The notes beneath the pieces were generated by a model. That model did not search any database. It worked only from the letters and a program-made list of their open reading frames with translations, and had not been told where the DNA came from. A DNA stretch of 64,000 nucleotides from Betaproteobacteria bacterium (GTDB lineage: Bacteria > Bdellovibrionota_B > Oligoflexia > Silvanigrellales > Silvanigrellaceae), in NCBI GenBank assembly GCA_016868315.1, contig VGHE01000005.1:133657-197656 (forward strand), read 5' to 3'. Shown here piece after piece: positions 57,237-64,000 of the stretch (the first letter of the stretch is position 1; the number at the start of each line of letters is the position of its first letter). Position numbers and translations under genes: made by a program.

Positions 57237-58223
57237 TCAATTTTGCTTGAGCGAGACACAGATATCTATGAATTTCGCAGCATAGTTGGGAATCTCGGAG
57301 GAATACATCATCCGAGTATGCCCCCGCTGTTCATCAACATGCGTGAACAGCGCCGAGGGGATTTCGGTCATCAGAGGCAAAGCTCGCTCAAACGGAATAC
57401 GTTTGTCCTTTGCTCCGTGAAACCACAGTACCGGAGTCTGCACATTGCGCAGAACTTTGCGCGCCGCAAAGGTCTCATTAACAAAATCTGCCAACTGAAC
57501 TTCTTGATCAATTCCTATGCGCAGACGCAATGGAAAAGTCTTGGACTGCCGTTTTACCGAGGGAGGAATCACTCCAGCTAATCCGTAGTAGGGAACGAGC
57601 GTCAGCAAATCTTTGAACCACGCCATTGGATTGAGAACCGTCCAACGTTCGCGCCGGAAAGTGCCATCGTTGCCAGTGTTCACAGCCGGACTCACTGCAA
57701 TGACACCCGAAAGAATTTTCGAACAATCAGGGCGCGAAGCCGCCAATAAGCCGTAAGCAGCACCGGCAGCGTGACCCATCAAAAAACAAAGAGGGCCTGG
57801 TCGCTTCAAAGTGAATGCAGCTGAGCCTGCCTCGCCATAAAGGCGCTGGAGAAGAAGCGGCAACGAGCGAGTTGCGGTTTGCATGTCGAGTGAGGATCCA
57901 CCCGTCACCCCATGTCCATCCCAATCGACTGATAAAACATGCAAGCCCTTTGCATTGAGGGCTTCAATCCAATGCCAGTAGGGGTAGGTGGAATCAAAGC
58001 CGAGGGCGTGGCTGAGGATAACCAAAACCGGTAGACCGGGTCTGGGCTCGCGCGGGGATGCCAGAACCGCGCCGCCCGTGCCGTTCGCTAGCGGAACAAA
58101 AAAGTAATAAAAATCCGATATCTTACGACAATTCTCCGGCACTCGCCGATGTTGACTCCGAGCGAAAAGAGTCTCGGGCATGCTTGTCAATCGATCCGCA
58201 AGCCACTGAGAAACATCCTGCAT
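57237..58223 (-). CDS. Alpha/beta-hydrolase fold protein lacking the nucleophile
   Basis: 328 residues with the start at an ATG behind GGAAG. The fold is clear: LSHALGFDSTYPYW (oxyanion-hole region), VLSVDWDGHGVTGGS, MGHAAGAAYGL at the nucleophile elbow, FHGAKDKRIPF (acid Asp273) and RGHTRM (His302). The elbow GxSxG reads G-H-A-A-G, so the Ser position is Ala152. Acid and histidine are kept. It may be a non-hydrolytic binding protein or use unusual chemistry. The product begins without a signal peptide, so it is predicted cytoplasmic. Family: Hydrolase_4/lysophospholipase-like. Confidence 0.78.
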   Translation of the reverse strand: MQDVSQWLADRLTSMPETLFARSQHRRVPENCRKISDFYYFFVPLANGTGGAVLASPREPRPGLPVLVILSHALGFDSTYPYWHWIEALNAKGLHVLSVDWDGHGVTGGSSLDMQTATRSLPLLLQRLYGEAGSAAFTLKRPGPLCFLMGHAAGAAYGLLAASRPDCSKILSGVIAVSPAVNTGNDGTFRRERWTVLNPMAWFKDLLTLVPYYGLAGVIPPSVKRQSKTFPLRLRIGIDQEVQLADFVNETFAARKVLRNVQTPVLWFHGAKDKRIPFERALPLMTEIPSALFTHVDEQRGHTRMMYSSEIPNYAAKFIDICVSLKQN

Positions 58224-58339
58224 GAGATCACTTCCTTGGCGAAAAAAGAATTGAGTTCTTGGCTTGGCGATTATAGCGTGCCGCGAGACACGGACAAGGA
58301 TATGACCACCTAACATGTCATTTTCTATGGAGAGAGCCC

Positions 58340-58867
58340 ATGCTTGAATTCACCCTCAACTCAACAATGAAAGAAGTTGAAACCCGATATCCATTCGCAA
58401 GAGCTATGCTGCACGCGAAGTTCCACGTCGGTGGGTGTGCATCCTGTGGATTTGAGCCCACAGAAACGATTGAACAAGTTGCCCAGAAACACAGCAAAGA
58501 TGCGGCTGCGATGGTTCAGGAGTTGAATAGTGCAATCGCAGATTTGCTTTCGGCTGAAATTGATGCAGATGCCGCCTCCATGCTTCTCAAGGACGAGAAC
58601 GTACTCGTGGTTGACGTGCGAGAAGGCTGGGAGTTCGAAATCTGCCGGCTCGGCAACAAGCCTGTTCTGCTAACAGAGAAAACCATGCCACTCGTGTTCG
58701 AACAAGGACAAAAGGCAAAGGCCGTTCTCGTGTATTGCCATCATGGTGTGAGAAGTCTTAATGCAGCTCTGTACATGCGCCAGAATGGCTTGCCGAACGC
58801 AGTCTCGCTCAAGGGCGGCATCGACCGCTATGCTCAGAGAATTGACCCATCCCTGGCACGATACTGA
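58340..58867 (+). CDS. Rhodanese-domain protein with N-terminal CxxC module
   Basis: 175 residues. The N-terminal 70 residues contain GGCASCGF (Cys33/Cys36) and resemble a small DUF1858-like helical module. The rest is a rhodanese domain with VVDVREGWEFE and the active-site loop CHHGVRS (Cys133), which carries persulfide in sulfurtransferases. The putative role is sulfur trafficking. The ATG follows GGAGAG. It is divergent from the hydrolase gene and 80 bp upstream of the LdcA-Mpl fusion. Confidence 0.82.
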   Translation: MLEFTLNSTMKEVETRYPFARAMLHAKFHVGGCASCGFEPTETIEQVAQKHSKDAAAMVQELNSAIADLLSAEIDADAASMLLKDENVLVVDVREGWEFEICRLGNKPVLLTEKTMPLVFEQGQKAKAVLVYCHHGVRSLNAALYMRQNGLPNAVSLKGGIDRYAQRIDPSLARY

Positions 58868-58947
58868 TTCCGTCTGCTGGCACATTCTAGACTTTCGGTT
58901 CATCATATTGGCAACTCAATATTGATGACACCGGGAGGCTCAGGCTC

Positions 58948-61443
58948 ATGGGAGACACACAACTGCGAGGCGCACTCGTTCATCCAGCGGGGAGAACACG
59001 CCTCTCGGAAACCGAACGCGCAGAAAGACTCACGCAACTCACGCAGCTGGGCTTTCCTCTCACTGAGCTTGCTCCCGAAGTTCCCGAAGCGCACGACATC
59101 ACCGCCGGGAAGCCACTCGAGCGAGCTATCCTGCTCTCGCAGGCACTCACGCAGCGTAAATTTGATTTTGTGTGGGCTTCACGGGGCGGATTTGGAACAA
59201 CCGAACTCGTGCGCTTTCTTGAAAATCTTCTCCCACCGGTTCTTCCACCAAAGCTCTTTGTCGGTTTCTCCGACAATTCATTCCTGGGCAATTATCTGGC
59301 AGCACGCCATCCCAACTTGACCTACGTACATGCAAACCATGCATTCGATTCTACCCTGCTCGAGAAAGGGAACGCCGACAGTGATGTTCTCTTTCGTCTG
59401 CTGCGTGGTGAAGTTCCTGAAAACAAAACAGTCGACGCCAGCTGGTGCAGCGCAGTAAAGCAGTCAAACACAACCATCTCTGGAGCGTGCATCCCCTTCA
59501 ATTTGAGTCTTGCTGAGAGCTTCTCCGCGCTCAAGCATGCGGAAATCCCCACAGGAAGTATTTTGTTCCTTGAGGATATCAATGAAGAACTGTTCCGCGT
59601 CGTGCGTAAGTTCGACTCACTCGTGAACTCTGGGATGGTCGCGCGCTGCTCTGCGGTGGTGCTCGGAAACTTCACAAGTTGCCTCAAAGCAGATGGAACT
59701 GCGGCAACAGAGGTCGAAATCGCCGAACTCTTTTCTCGCAAGACCAGCGTGCCGGTGGTGGTTGCTCCGGTTTTCGGACACGCAGACAAGCGCCTTCCAC
59801 TCGTCGCCCACTCGGAGTGCAAACTCACTGTCCGTGGCCAGATCACGTCACTGACTCTCTCTTTCAAGAAATGTGACCGTCCCGGATTGGCAACTCGCTT
59901 TCCCGCAGACCTTTACCCAGTGCGGAGCACCAGCCATTCCAATCAAGCGCCAAAGCTTCATTTTACAGGCGTGGGCGGCACAGGCATGGCAGCTGTGGCA
60001 GGACTCTTTAAATCAGCTCGCTTTCAGATTTCCGGGAGCGACAACCCTATCTATCCGCCAATGGACGAAGTCATCAGACACATTGGCTTGAACCAGACCG
60101 TTGGTTATCACGCCGAAACTCTGAGCCAAACGCAACCTGATGCAGTCGTACTAGCGAACGTCATTACGCGCCGCAATGCCGAGCTGAAGCCCAATCTTGA
60201 AATGGAATCATTGTTGCGCTCCGACATTCCAACGTTCAGCTTCCCTTCAGCACTCCGTAAGTTCTTTTTGCACCGCGCGACAAATATTGTGGTTAGCGGT
60301 ACTCACGGCAAAACCAGCACCACCAGTTTAATTACCCAGATGTTGAGTCATTTGGGCAAAGATCCCTCGTTGTTCGTTGGCGGTGCTCCAGCCAATTTTC
60401 AACATGGATTTCGTCTCGGTGAAAAAAATATTTTTGTGCTTGAAGGCGATGAATATGACTCGGCGCTTTTCGACAAAGGCCCGAAGTTTCTGCACTACGA
60501 ACCAAGCATTGCACTCATTAACAACATCGAATTTGACCATGCAGATATTTACGCAAATATCGAGGCGATTGAAGAAGAGTTCTATCGACTTGCATGCCTG
60601 ACCCGCGACCGCGGTGGGATTTTGGTTGCAAACGCCGACGATGCACGGGTTGTTAAAGTTGTGCAGCGTTCTCATGCAGAGACCATTTGGTTTGGACGTT
60701 CCGCAGTTTCACTGCCTGGACACCACTGGAAGCTGGAGAATTACCAAACCCAAATCGACGGAACCCTTCTCCAATGCCGTGCTCCAACAAACCAGCCGCA
60801 CACCTTCAAAACGCGTCTTTTTGGCGAACACAATGCCATGAATGCAATGGCTTCATTTGCTGTTATGCACGCCCTCAAAACCCTCGAAGAGAGAGCCAGC
60901 AACAAGCGCGAAGAAATTCCCAACTCGCTTCCAGGCCAAAGGGAACTGATAGCATGGGGCGAGGCGGCGACGTCATTTTTAGGTGTCAAACGTCGTTTTG
61001 AATTGATTGGACAGAGCCGCAACATCGCAGTGTTCGATGATTTTGCGCATCATCCCACGGCAATCGCGACAACTCTCGAAGCCTTTCGTGCATACGTCAC
61101 ATCCGCTCAACGCCCGGGACGTCTTATCGCCTGTTTCGATCCGCGTAACGCAACGATGCGACGCAGTGTGCTTCAGGAACAGCTCGCTGGCAGTTTTAGC
61201 GCGGCCGATGTCGTTTTTCTCGGGAAAGTTCCTGTTGACCTGCGCCTGAAGGAAGATGAAGCGTTGAATGGCACTAAGGTTGCCAGCCTGATTGGTCAAA
61301 AGGCCACGTATTTTGCGGACAACGACCAACTTCTAAAGACTCTCATTGAATCGGTGAAACCAGGAGATACAGTCGTGTTCATGTCGAGCGGGTCTTTTGA
61401 TGGACTGCCCCGCAAACTGCATTCATCCTTGGAAGGCGCCTGA
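58948..61443 (+). CDS. LD-carboxypeptidase - Mpl ligase fusion (murein peptide recycling)
   Basis: One 831-residue chain. Residues 1-310 are an S66-family LD-carboxypeptidase: RGGFGTTELVRFL, GFSDNS with Ser108, FLEDINEELFRV with Glu209 and FGHADKRLPL with His278. The spacing matches the Ser115/Glu217/His285 triad of P. aeruginosa LdcA. Residues 335-831 are Mpl, the UDP-MurNAc:L-Ala-gamma-D-Glu-meso-Dap ligase: GVGGTGMAAVAGL, GTHGKTSTTS (451-460), FVLEGDEYDSALFDKGPKF, INNIEFDHADIY and FDDFAHHPTAI. LdcA removes the terminal D-Ala from recovered tetrapeptide and Mpl attaches the resulting tripeptide to UDP-MurNAc, so the fusion joins consecutive cytoplasmic steps. No signal peptide, as expected. 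The ATG follows GGGAGG. It is followed 1 nt later by the TPR lipoprotein gene. Confidence 0.93.
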   Translation: MGDTQLRGALVHPAGRTRLSETERAERLTQLTQLGFPLTELAPEVPEAHDITAGKPLERAILLSQALTQRKFDFVWASRGGFGTTELVRFLENLLPPVLPPKLFVGFSDNSFLGNYLAARHPNLTYVHANHAFDSTLLEKGNADSDVLFRLLRGEVPENKTVDASWCSAVKQSNTTISGACIPFNLSLAESFSALKHAEIPTGSILFLEDINEELFRVVRKFDSLVNSGMVARCSAVVLGNFTSCLKADGTAATEVEIAELFSRKTSVPVVVAPVFGHADKRLPLVAHSECKLTVRGQITSLTLSFKKCDRPGLATRFPADLYPVRSTSHSNQAPKLHFTGVGGTGMAAVAGLFKSARFQISGSDNPIYPPMDEVIRHIGLNQTVGYHAETLSQTQPDAVVLANVITRRNAELKPNLEMESLLRSDIPTFSFPSALRKFFLHRATNIVVSGTHGKTSTTSLITQMLSHLGKDPSLFVGGAPANFQHGFRLGEKNIFVLEGDEYDSALFDKGPKFLHYEPSIALINNIEFDHADIYANIEAIEEEFYRLACLTRDRGGILVANADDARVVKVVQRSHAETIWFGRSAVSLPGHHWKLENYQTQIDGTLLQCRAPTNQPHTFKTRLFGEHNAMNAMASFAVMHALKTLEERASNKREEIPNSLPGQRELIAWGEAATSFLGVKRRFELIGQSRNIAVFDDFAHHPTAIATTLEAFRAYVTSAQRPGRLIACFDPRNATMRRSVLQEQLAGSFSAADVVFLGKVPVDLRLKEDEALNGTKVASLIGQKATYFADNDQLLKTLIESVKPGDTVVFMSSGSFDGLPRKLHSSLEGA

Positions 61444-61444
61444 A

Positions 61445-63355
61445 ATGAAGATCAACACGCTTCGAATCGCATCTGCTTTGAGCCGTGCACCAAGAGTTTT
61501 CGTTCTGGGTAGCTTGGTTCTCTTGGCTGCATGCCAATCCACGCGGAAGGATGGCGAAGCAGACCCAGGCAACAACTCGGGAACTCGGGGCAAGTCTGTT
61601 TTAGAAGCACGTGGCAAGGATGGCTTCTTCGGTCGTTCAAACACAGACTGGGACAAGGCCGTGGAGCAGCTTTCAAAAGGCCCTCTCTCAGAGGCTGAGG
61701 CGGATCTCGCTTTTCTGATGGCCGAACAATACATGAACCAAAAACAGCTCGAGCCGGCCACACGCCTCATGCGGGCTGTGTTCAACTCACACCCAACCCT
61801 TGTTTCTGGAATCGAACTTGTTCGACTCGTCACTCTCAACGGTGACCTGACTGAGGCAGAACAAATCACCCGAAAGTTGCAGCTCTTCTATCCAAAGAGC
61901 CCAGATCCTGCCCTTGCTCAGTCCTATATTGCTCAGCTCAAGGGATCGCGTGCCGAGGCCATTGAAATTCTCGCTCAAACCTACAAACGCCACCCCAACA
62001 ATGAGGAAGTTGCAGCGCGATACATTGCTGTGCTGATTGAGTCTGGTCAAAAGAATAAAGCCAAAGAAGTTTTGCTTTCGGCGATCACCGCCATGCCACA
62101 GTCCCCCTACTTCCTCCTCCGACTCGCTCGTTTGAGGTCAGATGAAAAACAGTTCAAAGACGCAAAAAACCTTCTCGACAAGCTTCTAAAAATTGCGCCT
62201 GAAAACATTGAGGCTTGGACACTTGCTGGATTCATCGCTGCTGAGGAAAAAAACTATTCTGCGGCTGAGCGATATTTTCGAGAGGCATACGAAAAGCAAC
62301 CTGAGAACGATACACTTGCTCGCTACTACGTGACTCAGTTGCTACGCCTCAACAAGTTTCAGGAAGCCCGTCGTTTGCTGCTGCGTCTTGAGGCCACAGC
62401 CGATGGAGACGGTCAGCTCGACCCCGATTTAACCTTCCAACTCGCATTTGTTTTCTTTCAACTTGAAGAGTTTGCCGAATCAAAGAAACGCTTCCTCGAG
62501 TTGGTCGACAAGGCCAACGACAAAGAACGCATCTACTTTTATGCTGCGCAGTGCGAAGATCGTCTTAAAAATCTACCCGAAGCATTGAAATACTATCAAC
62601 TCGTTAAAGGCGACCCCGAGCTAACAAAGGTCGCCCAGCAGCGCGTCATTCAAATTAAAATTGAAGAAGGTAAATTCCCTGAGGCTGAGGTGCTCCTCAA
62701 AAGCTTTGCCGACAACCACCTCAAGAAACCGACCGAGGATGACTTCAAGTTCTTGGCAGGCTCTCATTCCAAAATGGCACAGTTCACAAAAGCACAATCC
62801 TTCGCAGAGCTCGGTCTGCTGAAGTTTCCGCACAATGTTGACCTCCTCTATCTGAAAGCGGCCTATTTGGAGCACACTGCATCACGCACGGCATCCATTG
62901 CTGCGCTTGAAAAGGTCATCGGTAAAAATCCCGACCACGTGCAAACACTGAACCACTTGGGATACACGCTGGGAGAATCTAACCAGCGTCTCGATTTTGC
63001 TCTCTCGTTGGTTCAGCGGGCTTTGCATAAGGAGCCCAAAAACGGATTCTACCTGGACTCACTCGGATGGATTTACTTCAAGCTCAAGCAATATGCCGAA
63101 GCAGAAAAGCACCTCACGAAAGCTGCACAACTTGAGCCAGGCGAGCCAGTCATCCAGGAACACCTCGGAGAGTTGAAGCTCGCAAAAGGAGATCTTGCGG
63201 CTGCTCTGAGGGCTTTCGAAGCTGCTGCTGCGTTGTTTGAAAAGATTCCAGCATTTCGTCTTGAGACCGAACTAGAATGGAAGCATTCAAAAACGCGTGT
63301 CGACGCGAGAATCCGCGAGCTGAGGCGCAAAGCGTTGCCCACAGGAGCAAGTTAA
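61445..63355 (+). CDS. TPR-repeat lipoprotein
   Basis: 636 residues. The signal peptide ends LLAAC (Cys30), a good lipobox. About a dozen tetratricopeptide-type repeats fill the rest, for example PENIEAWTLAGFIAAEEKNY, HVQTLNHLGYTLGESNQ and GFYLDSLGWIYFKLKQYAEA. Bacterial lipoproteins of this design scaffold secretion, pilus or cell-wall machines; the specific role is unknown. A start 16 codons upstream inside the fusion gene was rejected because it destroys the signal peptide. Adjacency to the recycling enzyme suggests a link to the envelope, no more. Confidence 0.82.
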   Translation: MKINTLRIASALSRAPRVFVLGSLVLLAACQSTRKDGEADPGNNSGTRGKSVLEARGKDGFFGRSNTDWDKAVEQLSKGPLSEAEADLAFLMAEQYMNQKQLEPATRLMRAVFNSHPTLVSGIELVRLVTLNGDLTEAEQITRKLQLFYPKSPDPALAQSYIAQLKGSRAEAIEILAQTYKRHPNNEEVAARYIAVLIESGQKNKAKEVLLSAITAMPQSPYFLLRLARLRSDEKQFKDAKNLLDKLLKIAPENIEAWTLAGFIAAEEKNYSAAERYFREAYEKQPENDTLARYYVTQLLRLNKFQEARRLLLRLEATADGDGQLDPDLTFQLAFVFFQLEEFAESKKRFLELVDKANDKERIYFYAAQCEDRLKNLPEALKYYQLVKGDPELTKVAQQRVIQIKIEEGKFPEAEVLLKSFADNHLKKPTEDDFKFLAGSHSKMAQFTKAQSFAELGLLKFPHNVDLLYLKAAYLEHTASRTASIAALEKVIGKNPDHVQTLNHLGYTLGESNQRLDFALSLVQRALHKEPKNGFYLDSLGWIYFKLKQYAEAEKHLTKAAQLEPGEPVIQEHLGELKLAKGDLAAALRAFEAAAALFEKIPAFRLETELEWKHSKTRVDARIRELRRKALPTGAS

Positions 63356-63358
63356 GGA

Positions 63359-63796
63359 ATGGCGAACAATATAACCATCCTGCTGCCTGAATTTTTCCAA
63401 GCCCTGCGCACCATGTCTGATATCGATGACATCGACTGGGTTGTCGCATCACGCCTGGCAGAACACTGGAAAATGTCGATTGCCGATGTTTTGCTTGAGC
63501 TGCACGCAGTGGATGAGTCTATTCTGGCGAAGGCTCTCGCCCGGGCACACGGGCTTCAATATATTGCGGGTCATTCCCTGACCTGTGATTTCTCAGACGT
63601 CGACACCGAACTGTTCAGCGATCTTCTCAACGTTGGTGCAGCGCCGCTTCAGAACAACCGTCTCGCAGTGTGCAACCCTTACGACGACCACCGCGGCCAC
63701 TTGGGAAGCAAAATGTGCGAAAGGGAAATGGTCGTCACCGAGCGCAGCTTGCTTTACGAAGCTTTGCGCAAGCAGAGCTTAACAAATTGGTTCTGA
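63359..63796 (+). CDS. Small MshEN-like domain protein
   Basis: 145 residues. The central part (DVLLELHAVDESILAKALARAHGLQYI) resembles the N-terminal domain of type II secretion / type IV pilus ATPases (GspE/PilB, MshEN family). No ATPase follows, so it is a free-standing domain. Some MshEN domains bind cyclic di-GMP; that is only a possibility here. It starts 3 nt after the TPR lipoprotein stop, so the two are probably co-translated, and it converges on the rRNA operon. Confidence 0.6.
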   Translation: MANNITILLPEFFQALRTMSDIDDIDWVVASRLAEHWKMSIADVLLELHAVDESILAKALARAHGLQYIAGHSLTCDFSDVDTELFSDLLNVGAAPLQNNRLAVCNPYDDHRGHLGSKMCEREMVVTERSLLYEALRKQSLTNWF

Positions 63797-63835
63797 CCAG
63801 GTTGTGGAGAGGATGTACAAACTCAATCACAAGAC

Positions 63836-63870
63836 AAAAAAAATCCCCGAAGGATTACTCCCTCGGGGAT
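63836..63870 (-). terminator. Intrinsic terminator of the rRNA operon
   Basis: ATCCCCGA / TCGGGGAT (8 bp, 12-nt loop) is followed on the reverse strand by a run of eight T. It lies just past the 5S rRNA 3' end and is oriented to stop the rRNA transcript. On the forward strand only a poor T-run follows. Confidence 0.9.
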
Positions 63871-63882
63871 TCAGAATAAAAA

Positions 63883-63996
63883 GGCTGCACCGAGCTACTC
63901 TCCCACAGTTAAAACTGCAGTACCATTGCCGCAGGCGGGCTTGACTTCGGAGTTCGGAATGGGATCCGGTATTTCCCCGCCGCTATCAGCACAGCC
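63883..63996 (-). rRNA. rrf: 5S ribosomal RNA
   Basis: The reverse strand contains the 5S core CCCATTCCGAACTCCGAAGT, then AAGCCCGC, ATGGTACTGCA and GTGGGAGAGTAG, in the right order. The ends GGCTGTGC and GGTGCAGCC pair as helix I (with two G-U pairs), which sets the borders at about 114 nt; one or two nucleotides may be missing at each end. The 23S and 16S genes are expected beyond the right edge. Confidence 0.95.
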
Positions 63997-64000
63997 AAAG

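Noticed and set aside
1-64000. CRISPR arrays, insertion sequences, prophage genes or tRNA genes
   Set aside because: No direct-repeat array, transposase, integrase or inverted-repeat-bounded element was seen, and the gaps between genes are too small to hide one; no tRNA cloverleaf was found.

Overview
The window looks like a chromosomal segment of a diderm (Gram-negative-type) bacterium with a moderate, slightly GC-rich base composition. The evidence is a BamD-like assembly factor, several signal-peptide proteins with beta-barrel character, lipoproteins, and the peptidoglycan recycling ligase Mpl. Gene content and several odd gene fusions fit the former Deltaproteobacteria / Bdellovibrionota (Oligoflexia-like) area. 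That placement is inference; the sequence shows nothing decisive. Coding density is very high, and no gene-free stretch exceeds about 200 bp.

Layout. Positions 1-3,590 hold a left-truncated membrane protein gene (-), then histidine ammonia-lyase and an RlmM/FtsJ-like methyltransferase (+). Positions 3,724-28,844 (all -) form one giant transcription and translation cluster. In transcription order it is rplK-rplA-rplJ-rplL-rpoB-rpoC, then rpsJ-rplC-D-W-B-rpsS-rplV-rpsC-rplP-rpmC-rpsQ-rplN-rplE-rpsN-rpsH-rplF-rplR-rpsE-rpmD-rplO-secY-adk-infA-rpmJ-rpsM-rpsK-rpsD-rpoA-rplQ. The usual secE-nusG, the rpsL-rpsG-fusA-tuf block and, strikingly, rplX (L24) are absent from their expected places. A strong terminator and a near-consensus promoter separate rpoC from the S10 operon.

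Positions 28,955-37,822 contain envelope proteins and several unusual enzymes. These are a full-length bacterial counterpart of plant methionine S-methyltransferase, an archaeal-type CMP kinase, an OsmC-CinA fusion and a uridine-kinase-like protein. Positions 37,991-44,485 (+) form a tightly coupled propionyl-CoA to succinyl-CoA operon: B12-binding mutase subunit, carboxylase beta, biotin carboxylase, biotin carrier, MeaB and epimerase. It ends in a bamD-like gene. Positions 44,564-47,676 (-) carry a YkgJ-type protein, an MFS transporter and a 3D-domain lipoprotein. Positions 48,086-54,071 (-) carry a RecQ-like helicase, a Lon-family protease and an EpmA-like ligase. The right end (54,241-63,796) has a DUF3299-like protein, proS, a beta-barrel protein, an alpha/beta hydrolase without its nucleophile, a rhodanese, an LdcA-Mpl fusion, a TPR lipoprotein and a small MshEN-like protein. 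A 5S rRNA gene (-) at the very edge shows that an rRNA operon lies to the right.

The most interesting items are the plant-type methionine S-methyltransferase, the LdcA-Mpl fusion (two consecutive steps of murein-peptide recycling in one chain), the OsmC-CinA fusion, the missing rplX, and a histidine ammonia-lyase whose cofactor-forming serine is a cysteine.
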